Shown here one piece after another: positions 39,843-48,287 of a DNA stretch of 64,000 nt (its first letter is position 1; every line of letters begins with the position of its first letter). The notes below the pieces were generated by a model. The model was not told the origin of the DNA, searched no databases, and worked only from the letters and a program-made list of their open reading frames with translations. The stretch is taken from contig CACJVT010000005.1 of NCBI GenBank assembly GCA_902596925.1, positions 28,984-92,983 on the forward strand, in the 5' to 3' direction. The position numbers were made by a program, and so were the translations under genes. This DNA comes from an uncultured Pelagibacteraceae bacterium. Lineage in GTDB: Bacteria > Pseudomonadota > Alphaproteobacteria > Pelagibacterales > Pelagibacteraceae.

Positions 39843-41226
39843 ATTAGCTAAAAAAGAGATTATCCATTTTATAGGTATTGGTGGAATAGGTATGAGTGGT
39901 CTTGCATTGATTATGAAGGCAAAAGGTTTTCAAATTCAAGGTAGCGATATTAATAAGAACAAAAATATAGAAAAATTAAAAAAACAGGGTGTTAGAATTT
40001 TTATTGGTCAAAAAAAACAAAATATAAAAGATGTTACAATTGTAGTGACTTCCTCTGCCATAAAAAAAAGTAATCCAGAATTACTAGAAGCTAAAAGAAA
40101 AAAATTACCAGTAATTAAAAGAGGGAAGATGTTAGCAAATCTTGTTTCTTTAATGAAAAATATTGTCGTAGTTGGATCTCACGGCAAAACAACAACGACA
40201 TCTTTAGTAAGTTCTATTTTTGAAAATACAAAGTTAGATCCTACAATAATCAATGGTGGCATAATAAATTCGATAAAGAGCACTGCAAAATTAGGTAAGA
40301 GTGACTGGTCTATATTAGAGGCAGATGAGTCAGATGGAAGTTTTATTCATATTTCTCCAACATACTCAATTATTACAAACATAGATAGAGAACACATGGA
40401 TTTTTATAAATCAATGAAGGATTTAAAAAATCATTTTCTACACTTTATAAAAAAAGTTCCATCATTTGGAAAAACTTTTATTTGTATTGATGATAAAATT
40501 AACAATGAATTAAGTAAAGATATTAAAAATAAAAATTTTTTTACATATGGAGTCAAGTCTAATGCTAATTTTATTATCAAAAATATAATTCAAAACAAAC
40601 TTTTCTCAAAATTTGATTTATCTATAAATTTACCAAATAAAAAAAGAACAATCTTAAAAAACTTTCAGATCCCATTATTAGGTGTTCATAATATAAGAAA
40701 CTCTACAGCAGCAATTGCAGTCGCTCTTACTGTAGGAATTCCAGTGTCTAATATTAAAAAAGGTCTGAAAAACTTTAAAGGTGTCCAGCGTAGATTTAAT
40801 AAGATATTTACATTTAACGGAGTTGATTTTTATGATGATTATGCACATCATCCTACTGAGATAAAATCTGTTTTAGAGGGAGTAAAAAAAGTTTTTGATA
40901 AGTGTGAAAAAGTCTGTGTTTTTCAACCACATAGAATATCAAGATTAAAAGATTTAAGAAATGAATTTGCTCACTGTTTCAGAGATGCAGACACAATTAT
41001 ATTATGTCCCATTTTTACAGCGGGAGAAAAAATTAAATTAGGTTTTCATTATAATGATTTTGCAAAAGAAATAATTAAAAATTCAAAAGTAAAACTATTT
41101 ATGATTAAAAATAATATTGAATTAGCAAAATTTCTCAAACAAAATATTTATGGAAATAAAATCGTCATAGGAATGGGTGCTGGTACAATTTCAAATTGGA
41201 TGAAAAAATTACCTGAATTAATGTAA
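39832..41226 (+). CDS. murC: UDP-N-acetylmuramate--L-alanine ligase
   Basis: The first Mur ligase, 464 residues. Motifs are FIGIGGIGMSGLA at the N-terminus, the ATP site VGSHGKTTTTS near 113, LEADESDGSF, TNIDREHMDFY, DDYAHHPTEI and FQPHRISRL. The stop shares one base with the murB start. Length and motifs are ordinary. Mpl is the nearest alternative but is longer and not usually placed in this cluster. Confidence 0.96.
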   Translation: MKIELAKKEIIHFIGIGGIGMSGLALIMKAKGFQIQGSDINKNKNIEKLKKQGVRIFIGQKKQNIKDVTIVVTSSAIKKSNPELLEAKRKKLPVIKRGKMLANLVSLMKNIVVVGSHGKTTTTSLVSSIFENTKLDPTIINGGIINSIKSTAKLGKSDWSILEADESDGSFIHISPTYSIITNIDREHMDFYKSMKDLKNHFLHFIKKVPSFGKTFICIDDKINNELSKDIKNKNFFTYGVKSNANFIIKNIIQNKLFSKFDLSINLPNKKRTILKNFQIPLLGVHNIRNSTAAIAVALTVGIPVSNIKKGLKNFKGVQRRFNKIFTFNGVDFYDDYAHHPTEIKSVLEGVKKVFDKCEKVCVFQPHRISRLKDLRNEFAHCFRDADTIILCPIFTAGEKIKLGFHYNDFAKEIIKNSKVKLFMIKNNIELAKFLKQNIYGNKIVIGMGAGTISNWMKKLPELM

Positions 41227-42134
41227 TGCAGATACATCAACTTAAAGATTTGTTAAAAGACTTTGATAAAAATGTAATTTACGATCAAGATTTAAAAAAA
41301 AAAAGTTGGTTTAATATTGGAGGAAAGTCTAAAGTTTTTTATAAGGCAGAAAATTTAAAAGATTTAGTTAAATTTCTCAAATTACTCAATAATAAGGAAA
41401 AAATCTTTATCATTGGCGCAGGATCAAACACCTTAATCTCAGATAATATTTTTGATGGAGTCGTAATAAAGCTTAGTAAAAATTTTAATAGAATATCTTT
41501 ATTAAGAGAGGACGTAATAATTTCTGGAAGTGGTGTTTTAGATAATAGCCTATCTAGTTTTGCTGCTGAAAATAATTTGAGTGGATTTGAGTTTTTATCA
41601 TGTATTCCAGGATCTATTGGTGGGGGAATTAAGATGAACGCTGGATGTTTTGGAAAGGAATTTAAAGATATTCTTCTTTCAATTCAAGCTATAGATCAAA
41701 AAGGGAATTTAATAACAATTCCATCAAAAGAAATAAATTTTGATTATAGAAAAAATGATTTATCTGACGATCTGATTTTTTTAAGTGCTTCTTTCAAAGG
41801 AGTTAAAAGCACTTTCAACAAAGTAAATAGTGAAGTAATAAAAATGAAATCTTTAAAAGAAAAAAATCAACCAATGAGAATTAAAACTGGTGGAAGCACT
41901 TTTAAAAACCCAATAAATCAAACGAATAAAAAAGTTTGGGAGTTGATAAGAGAATCAGTTTCTATTGATACTAATTTTGGTGATGCACATATCTCTGAGA
42001 AACATTCAAATTTTTTTGTAAATAAGGGTAATGCAACGTTCAATGATATGAAAAAATTAATTGATTTTGTCTCTAAAAAAGTTCTAGAAAAAACTGGTGT
42101 AAAATTAGATAAAGAAATTAAAATATTAGAATAA
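41226..42134 (+). CDS. murB: UDP-N-acetylenolpyruvoylglucosamine reductase
   Basis: A flavoenzyme that reduces UDP-GlcNAc-enolpyruvate to UDP-MurNAc. The 302-residue protein has TWFNIGG-type opening (KSWFNIGGKSKVF), IGAGSNTLISD, the FAD motif GFEFLSCIPGSIGGGIKMNAGCFG, and the catalytic-Ser region GGSTFKNP with the terminal HSNFFVNKGNAT. It is the short type common in alphaproteobacteria. Confidence 0.95.
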   Translation: MQIHQLKDLLKDFDKNVIYDQDLKKKSWFNIGGKSKVFYKAENLKDLVKFLKLLNNKEKIFIIGAGSNTLISDNIFDGVVIKLSKNFNRISLLREDVIISGSGVLDNSLSSFAAENNLSGFEFLSCIPGSIGGGIKMNAGCFGKEFKDILLSIQAIDQKGNLITIPSKEINFDYRKNDLSDDLIFLSASFKGVKSTFNKVNSEVIKMKSLKEKNQPMRIKTGGSTFKNPINQTNKKVWELIRESVSIDTNFGDAHISEKHSNFFVNKGNATFNDMKKLIDFVSKKVLEKTGVKLDKEIKILE

Positions 42135-42135
42135 A

Positions 42136-43050
42136 TTGAAAAAAAAAATTTTGATAATCTCAGGTGGTATTTCTAAGGAAAGAATTATTAGCTTGGAGAC
42201 AGGAAGACAGGTCGCTAAAGAATTAAAAAAAAATAATTTTAGAGTAAAAATATGTGAGCCAGACAAAGATTTTATATCTGTAACAAAAAGTTTCAAACCA
42301 CATTTAATTTTCAATGCTTTACATGGGCAGTTTGGTGAAGATGGATACATACAAACAATCCTTGAGACAATAGGTATACCTTATACACATTCAGGTGTGA
42401 TTGCCTCTGCTAAGGCAATGGATAAAGAAATTTCAAAAAAAATTTTTATTAAAAATAAAATTTTAACACCTAAATATTTCATTTTTACTTTTAATAAAAC
42501 TAATAAAGAACTTATAAGTTTAGTAAAAAAAAAGTTGAACTTTCCTGTTGTAATTAAACCAATTAATGAAGGTTCTAGTGTAAATGTTTATATTTGTACC
42601 AAGAATAATTTATCAAGAAAGATAAAATTATTAAAAGATTATAAAAAAATATTGATAGAACAATTTATTCCCGGGAGAGAAATACAATCAGCTATAATTG
42701 GAAAGAAAAAGCTCGGAGCAATTGAACTTAAGCCAAAAAGAAAATTTTATGATTACCAGGCAAAATACAATTCTAATGCTAAGACAGAGCATATCATTCC
42801 AGTAGACCTGCCAAAGAAAAAATATAAAGCTCTTATGGACATTACTTTTAAAGCACATAATTTGATGGGATGTAGAGGAGTTACAAGATCAGATTTTAAA
42901 TATTTTAAGGGTAAATTTTATCTTTTAGAAATTAATACTCAGCCTGGAATGACAAAACTATCTTTAGTTCCAGAGATATCAGCGTATATTGGAATTAATT
43001 TCATAAATCTAATTAAATTAATTTTAAAAGATGCATCTATTAATAAGTAA
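42136..43050 (+). CDS. ddl: D-alanine--D-alanine ligase
   Basis: An ATP-grasp ligase of 304 residues that makes the D-Ala-D-Ala substrate of the MurF half upstream. It has ISGGISKERIISLETG at the start, NALHGQFGEDGYIQ, KPINEGSSVNV, EINTQPGMTKLSLVP and the C-terminal YIGINFINLI. The start codon is TTG, one base after the murB stop, followed by a 10-A run that stays in frame. It overlaps ftsQ by 20 bases. Confidence 0.95.
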   Translation: MKKKILIISGGISKERIISLETGRQVAKELKKNNFRVKICEPDKDFISVTKSFKPHLIFNALHGQFGEDGYIQTILETIGIPYTHSGVIASAKAMDKEISKKIFIKNKILTPKYFIFTFNKTNKELISLVKKKLNFPVVIKPINEGSSVNVYICTKNNLSRKIKLLKDYKKILIEQFIPGREIQSAIIGKKKLGAIELKPKRKFYDYQAKYNSNAKTEHIIPVDLPKKKYKALMDITFKAHNLMGCRGVTRSDFKYFKGKFYLLEINTQPGMTKLSLVPEISAYIGINFINLIKLILKDASINK

Positions 43051-43705
43051 AAAAATTATAATTTACTTATTACTATTTTGTTTTCTTGTATCAATAAACA
43101 ATATTTCATTGATGAATTTCAGTTTTCCAAAAATCAATAAGATAGAAATTATTGGTCTAAATCTAAATGAGAGAAATAAAATTGAGAGTATTATAAATGA
43201 TGCAAATTTTAAAAATATTTTTAATTTAGATAAACAATATTTAAAAGAAAAAATTGATTCAATTAATATTATTGAACATTTTGAAATATTTAAAAATTAT
43301 CCCTCAACTTTAAAAATATTTGTAAAAGAAACAAAAATACTTGCGCAAACAAAAAAAAACAGTTCCAATTATTTTATTGGATCAAATGGAAAATTAATTT
43401 TGAATGATTATTCAAGCTCTAGTTTGCCATTTGTGTTTGGTGATTTAAATGTTGAAGAATTTCTAAAATTAAAGAATGAAGTTGATAAATCAAACTTTGA
43501 TTTTGAAAAAATAATAAAACTTTATTATTTCAAATCAAAAAGATGGGATATTGAAACATCAGCAGGATATTTGATAAAATTATCGAGAAATGATGTTGAA
43601 AAAAATCTAAACTTGTTTGTTCGTTTATCTAATGAAGATAAATTTAAGAATAAATTAGTAATTGATTTCCGTCAAAAAGATCAAATAATATTAAATGGTA
43701 AATAA
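43031..43705 (+). CDS. ftsQ: Cell division protein FtsQ
   Basis: A 224-residue single-pass membrane protein. TM is at about 9-28, with an almost absent cytoplasmic tail, followed by a POTRA domain (INKIEIIGLNLNERNKIESII) and a beta domain (YPSTLKIFVKETKILAQ, IGSNGKLI and a terminal IDFRQKDQIIL). FtsQ links early to late divisome proteins. The order ddl-ftsQ supports the call. It is shorter than typical alphaproteobacterial FtsQ, mainly at the N-terminus. Confidence 0.88.
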   Translation: MHLLISKKIIIYLLLFCFLVSINNISLMNFSFPKINKIEIIGLNLNERNKIESIINDANFKNIFNLDKQYLKEKIDSINIIEHFEIFKNYPSTLKIFVKETKILAQTKKNSSNYFIGSNGKLILNDYSSSSLPFVFGDLNVEEFLKLKNEVDKSNFDFEKIIKLYYFKSKRWDIETSAGYLIKLSRNDVEKNLNLFVRLSNEDKFKNKLVIDFRQKDQIILNGK

Positions 43706-44396
43706 TTTAGAAAATAAGATTTTTCTTTTTTTAGGAACTAACAAATTTACGATTGTCGCAATAAATTCTAATAATGAGTTTGTTTATAAAGGAGAAACAT
43801 TTACAAATAACCAAAACAATCAAATCGAGTTAGATTTTTTAGATAATTTCCTTAATCAAAATATTTTTAAGATAGAAAAAAAACTTAAAGAATTTGTCAA
43901 AAATATTTTTTTGATTATTGATCACCAGAATATTTCTCAAATTCGATTATCTATCAAAAATAAATTTGATAATATTATTATCAATTCTAATTCTATACAT
44001 AAATTAATATTAGAAGCAAAAAGTTGCTGTAACAAAACTCTAGAAGATCTCGATATTCTTCATATGAAGATTGACAAGTTTTATATTGATGGAATTTATT
44101 TTAGAACTTTACCAGAAAAAAAAAATTGTAATAATCTTTCTATTGAAGTCAGTTTTATATGCATACCTAACAGGATCCCAAAAACTATTGAAGATATTCT
44201 TAAAAAATACCAAATATCTTTGGATAAAATATTGAGCCTAGATTACTTAAATAGTTTTTTAGATGATAAAAATAATAATTTGTATCTAATGGCGCAAAAA
44301 ATTTTAGATGGTTTTAATGAAAATGAGGTATATATCACAAATAAATACTCAAAAAAATCAGGATTTTTTGAGAGATTTTTTAATTTTTTCGATTAA
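43695..44396 (+). CDS. Truncated FtsA-like protein lacking the nucleotide-binding core
   Basis: A 233-residue protein in the ftsA slot, overlapping ftsQ by 11 bases; normal FtsA has about 410. The start KIFLFLGTNKFTIVAI resembles the phosphate-1 strand pair of FtsA (usual LDIGTTK), but the Asp is gone. Residues about 75-195 match subdomain 1C: DILHMKIDKFYIDGIYFRT aligns with the FtsA 'ILH..P..Y.VDG' region, then ISLDKILSLDYLNSF with the helix before domain 2. Domains 2A/2B, with phosphate-2 and adenosine motifs, are missing. The tail KKSGFFERFFNFFD looks like the amphipathic membrane-targeting helix of FtsA. I infer a membrane tether for FtsZ that cannot bind ATP; homology is distant. Confidence 0.62.
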   Translation: MVNNLENKIFLFLGTNKFTIVAINSNNEFVYKGETFTNNQNNQIELDFLDNFLNQNIFKIEKKLKEFVKNIFLIIDHQNISQIRLSIKNKFDNIIINSNSIHKLILEAKSCCNKTLEDLDILHMKIDKFYIDGIYFRTLPEKKNCNNLSIEVSFICIPNRIPKTIEDILKKYQISLDKILSLDYLNSFLDDKNNNLYLMAQKILDGFNENEVYITNKYSKKSGFFERFFNFFD

Positions 44397-44459
44397 TTTG
44401 TATTTTCTTGTAATATTAGTTGTTTTCAAATTTAGACATTTGCAGATTAAAAGTTCTAC

Positions 44460-45380
44460 GTGTCTTTATTAAATCAAAAAACTATTAAAAAATCTGTAAA
44501 TTTTAGAGGAATAGGTCTTCACTCTGGAAAACCAGTTAACATTTGCGTCAAACCATCAAGTCCAGATACGGGCATTGTATTTAAAAGAATAGACTTAAAA
44601 GACAATAATCTAGTTTACCCAAATTTTATGAACGTGAGTAACACAGCTTTAAATACTACTATCAGCAATAGCAGTGGTGTGAAAGTTTCAACTATTGAGC
44701 ATTTAATGGGGGCTTTGTTTGGAATCGGAATCGATAATGCATTGGTTGAAATTGATAATGAGGAAGTACCAATTTTAGATGGGTCAGCTAAAATTTTTAT
44801 CGAGGAAATATTAACTGCAGGTTTAGAGTTAAGTAATAAACCTATTAAAATAATTAAAATTAACAGAAAAATTGAATTTAAAAATGATGATAAATTTATT
44901 TCGATTGAGCCTTCAAAATTAAGTTTGGACATAGATTTTGAATTAAAATATCAAAATAAGATTATAGGAAATCAAAGAAACAAAAAAAATGTTTATGAAG
45001 ACGATCTTACAGAAATTTTTGAGTCAAGAACTTTCTGTCTTTATGAGGACATAGAGAAAATAAAAAAAAATGGTCTTGCCAAAGGTGGAAGTTTAGAAAA
45101 TGCTGTTGTTGTAAAGGGTGAGGAAGTATTAAATTCAGAGGGTTTAAGAAATTCAAAAGAATTCGTTAATCATAAGATACTAGATTGTATTGGTGATCTT
45201 TACACATCTGGATACAGAATGATAGCTAGTATAAGATGTTCTCAAGGTGGTCATTATCTTACTAATAACCTATTGAGAAAACTGTTTGAAAATAAAGATA
45301 ATTTTTCTATTATTGAAATCCAAGAGAGAACACTTCCGCACACATTAATAAATAAAAGTCTTCTAAGATCAATAGCTTAG
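44460..45380 (+). CDS. lpxC: UDP-3-O-acyl-N-acetylglucosamine deacetylase
   Basis: A zinc enzyme committing UDP-acyl-GlcNAc to lipid A, so the cell makes lipopolysaccharide. The 306-residue protein starts with GTG. Zinc ligands are His in STIEHLMGAL near 79 and His/Asp in VNHKILDCIGDLY near 240; FRGIGLHSG and the active-site LDGSAKIF are present. It lies 63 bp after the FtsA-like gene, in the place usually following ftsZ. Confidence 0.95.
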   Translation: MSLLNQKTIKKSVNFRGIGLHSGKPVNICVKPSSPDTGIVFKRIDLKDNNLVYPNFMNVSNTALNTTISNSSGVKVSTIEHLMGALFGIGIDNALVEIDNEEVPILDGSAKIFIEEILTAGLELSNKPIKIIKINRKIEFKNDDKFISIEPSKLSLDIDFELKYQNKIIGNQRNKKNVYEDDLTEIFESRTFCLYEDIEKIKKNGLAKGGSLENAVVVKGEEVLNSEGLRNSKEFVNHKILDCIGDLYTSGYRMIASIRCSQGGHYLTNNLLRKLFENKDNFSIIEIQERTLPHTLINKSLLRSIA

Positions 45381-45429
45381 TTCAATATTCATCTTTATAA
45401 TTTTTTTTAAGGAATATATAATTTGTAAA

Positions 45430-46263
45430 ATGTCTAAATATAAAAACATATTAATATTAATTCCTTTAATAATTTTAACTGCCTGTAGTTCAGATACTCA
45501 AAATATCAAATTAATTAAAGAGAAAAATCAAGAAGAAGAAATGATTTCAAGTTACAAAGCAGGTGTAGAATTATTGGAAATTCGAGACTATTATGCAGCT
45601 AGTAAAAAATTTTTAGAAGCAGAAATTTTATTTCCACAATCAAAGTGGGCACCTAAATCTGTATTGATGGCTTCTTATTCTTATTATTTACAAGGTTACT
45701 ACACATTAGCGATTGAGAATATAAAAAGATACTTAAAAACTTATCCAAAAGATAAAAACAAACCCTATGCTCATTATCTTTTAGCAATGTGTTATTATGA
45801 GACTATTGAGGGAGAAAAAAAAGATTTAGCACCTTTAATACTATCTAAAAAAGAATTAAGTTTTATTATAAAAAATTATCCTGATACAGACTTTGCATAT
45901 GATGCAAGATTCAAAATTGATTTAATTAATGAAACACTTGCAGCAAAGGAAGTTTACTTAGGAAGACACTACATTAAAAAGAAAAAATGGATTCCAGCTT
46001 TAAATAGATTTAAAAATGTTTTAAATGAATATGATACTACTCTTCACGTAGAGGAAGCAATCCATAGGTTAGTAGAAATATATTATAAATTAGGTATGGA
46101 GCAGGAGTCTCTAAAATATGCTTCATTATTGGGTTATAATTATAATTCAGGAGAATGGTATAAAGAAACTTATAGAATTTTTAATAAAAAATATAAAGTT
46201 TCAGTGCCGAAAAATAAAAAACAAAAAAGTAAAATTTTAAATAAAATAAAAAATCTTTTTTGA
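45430..46263 (+). CDS. bamD: Outer membrane assembly lipoprotein BamD
   Basis: A 277-residue lipoprotein of the BAM complex, which inserts beta-barrel proteins in the outer membrane. It has a signal peptide with lipobox LTAC (Cys near residue 19), then TPR-like repeats (YKAGVELLEIRDYYAASKKF, a known BamD-type opening) and the conserved YPDTDFAYDAR motif. It ends directly before ligA. The order lpxC-bamD is typical for alphaproteobacteria; the recN gene that often follows is missing. Confidence 0.93.
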   Translation: MSKYKNILILIPLIILTACSSDTQNIKLIKEKNQEEEMISSYKAGVELLEIRDYYAASKKFLEAEILFPQSKWAPKSVLMASYSYYLQGYYTLAIENIKRYLKTYPKDKNKPYAHYLLAMCYYETIEGEKKDLAPLILSKKELSFIIKNYPDTDFAYDARFKIDLINETLAAKEVYLGRHYIKKKKWIPALNRFKNVLNEYDTTLHVEEAIHRLVEIYYKLGMEQESLKYASLLGYNYNSGEWYKETYRIFNKKYKVSVPKNKKQKSKILNKIKNLF

Positions 46264-46265
46264 AT

Positions 46266-48287
46266 ATGATTGATGAAAAAATTAGTCAAAAATATCTAGA
46301 AAAGATAAAATTATTCAAAAAATATAATAAACATTATTATGACCTTAATAAACCGATAATTGATGACCATGAATTTGATAAACTAAAGTTAGAAATAATT
46401 AATCTAGAAAAAAAAAATAAATTTTTAAAACACAAAGACTCACCATCAAATTCAGTTGGTTTCAAACCATCTAAAATCTTTAAAAAAGTAAAGCATAAAA
46501 CGGCGATGTTATCTCTTGGTAATGCATTTAGTCAGGAGGATCTGCTAAACTTTGAAAAAAAAATCTTAAATTTTCTCAACAATGAACCAGGATTAAATAT
46601 CGAATATAGTGTTGAGCCTAAAATAGATGGAATATCAGCTTCCCTATTATATAAAGATGGTAAATTTGTAACTGGTTTATCCAGAGGTGATGGAAAAGAG
46701 GGAGAAGATATAACAGAAAATTTAAAAACAATAAAAGATATACCTCATAAAATTATAAAAAAAGATTTTCCAGAAGAAATTGATATAAGAGGCGAGGTAT
46801 TTATTCAAAATAGTGATTTTAAAAATTTAATAAATAAATTTGCAAACCCAAGAAATGCTGCCTCTGGTTCTCTTAGACAAAAAGATTCTAAAGAAACTGA
46901 AAAAATTCCATTAAAATTCATTGCTTACACATTTGGTTACGAAAAAGGCTTGGAAGTATCATCTCAAGAAGACTATTTAAAAAAATTAAAAGATTGGGGT
47001 TTTAAAACAAATCCTTTAAATAAAAAAATTAAAACGATAGAAGATTTAATGAAAAATTATAATGAAATCGAGAAAAAAAGAGATCAAATAAATTTTGATA
47101 TTGATGGAATCGTTTATAAAGTCAACAGTTTTGCACTACAAAAAAGATTAGGAAATGTCGCAAATGCTCCAAGGTGGGCTATCGCTCACAAATTTTCTGC
47201 TAACAGTAGTATTTCGAAAATAGAGAGCATTGAAATTCAAATTGGTAGAACCGGTGCATTGACACCTGTAGCAAAAATAAAACCAGTAAACATTGGAGGT
47301 GTTGTTGTTTCGAATGCAACTTTACATAACGAGGAAGAAATAAATCGAAAAGATATTAGGATTGGAGATACAGTTATAATTGAAAGAGCTGGGGATGTTA
47401 TACCTCATGTAATTTCTGTTGACTTAAAGTTAAGAGGCAAAGACTCAAAAAAATTTAATTTTCCAAAAAATTGTCCATCTTGTGGATCTAAAACAGTGAA
47501 AGATTTTAATTTATCAACAAAAAAAGAAGATGCTGTCAGAAGATGCTCAAGTGAAGGCTATGAATGTGAAAAAATGGCTATAGAAAAAATAAAACATTTT
47601 GTTTCGAAGGAGGCATTTAATATTGATGGCTTTGGGAAAAAAATTGTTGAAAATTTTTGGAAATTAAATTTGATAAAACTACCCCAAGATTTATTTAAGC
47701 TTGATTATACAAAAATTGAAAGTTTAGAGGGATGGGGCAAACAATCTGTTGCAAATTTAAAATATTCTATTAATCAAAAAAAAACAATTTCTTTTGAAAA
47801 ATTTATATACGCATTAGGTATCAGACATATAGGCCTAGAAAATGCTAAGATTATATCAAAAAATTTAAAATCATTAAAAAATTTTATTAACTTATCAAAA
47901 AAAAAAAATTTTGATAATTTAATTAATATTGATGGGATAGGTCAAACCCAGATTAATTCAATAAAAAATTTTTTTGAAAATAGTACTAATTTATATGTTT
48001 TAAAAAATTTGGAAAAATTACTCATTGTAAAAAATGTTGAAAATCAAAGAGCAGATGGAATATTAAATAATAAAACTTTCATGTTCACTGGAAAACTTTT
48101 AAATATGAGTCGTTCTGAAGCAAAAGCTTTAATAGAACAAAATTCTGGATCTATAGTTAGCAATGTTACAAAAAAACTTGATTATTTAATAGTTGGAGAA
48201 AAACCAACAAACAGAAAAATTGATGCTGCAAAAAATTTAAGAGTAAAAATTTTGGATCAATCTTCTTGGCTAAAAATGCTTAAATAA
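46266..48287 (+). CDS. ligA: NAD-dependent DNA ligase
   Basis: It seals nicks in replication and repair. From the ATG at 46266, two bases after the bamD stop, it is 673 residues. It has an Ia domain (YYDLNKPIIDDHEFDKL), the AMP-accepting lysine in EPKIDGISASL near 117, an OB fold, a four-Cys zinc finger (NCPSCGSK and RRCSSEGYEC), helix-hairpin-helix motifs and a C-terminal BRCT domain (MFTGKLLNMSRSEA). A 12-A run at 47897-47908 stays in frame. The last 8 bases overlap convergent pepP. Confidence 0.96.
   Translation: MIDEKISQKYLEKIKLFKKYNKHYYDLNKPIIDDHEFDKLKLEIINLEKKNKFLKHKDSPSNSVGFKPSKIFKKVKHKTAMLSLGNAFSQEDLLNFEKKILNFLNNEPGLNIEYSVEPKIDGISASLLYKDGKFVTGLSRGDGKEGEDITENLKTIKDIPHKIIKKDFPEEIDIRGEVFIQNSDFKNLINKFANPRNAASGSLRQKDSKETEKIPLKFIAYTFGYEKGLEVSSQEDYLKKLKDWGFKTNPLNKKIKTIEDLMKNYNEIEKKRDQINFDIDGIVYKVNSFALQKRLGNVANAPRWAIAHKFSANSSISKIESIEIQIGRTGALTPVAKIKPVNIGGVVVSNATLHNEEEINRKDIRIGDTVIIERAGDVIPHVISVDLKLRGKDSKKFNFPKNCPSCGSKTVKDFNLSTKKEDAVRRCSSEGYECEKMAIEKIKHFVSKEAFNIDGFGKKIVENFWKLNLIKLPQDLFKLDYTKIESLEGWGKQSVANLKYSINQKKTISFEKFIYALGIRHIGLENAKIISKNLKSLKNFINLSKKKNFDNLINIDGIGQTQINSIKNFFENSTNLYVLKNLEKLLIVKNVENQRADGILNNKTFMFTGKLLNMSRSEAKALIEQNSGSIVSNVTKKLDYLIVGEKPTNRKIDAAKNLRVKILDQSSWLKMLK

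Noticed and set aside
43695..44396. Frameshift as the cause of the short FtsA
   Set aside because: The frame is uninterrupted and ends with an FtsA-like terminal helix, and nothing resembling domain 2 is seen in other frames or downstream.
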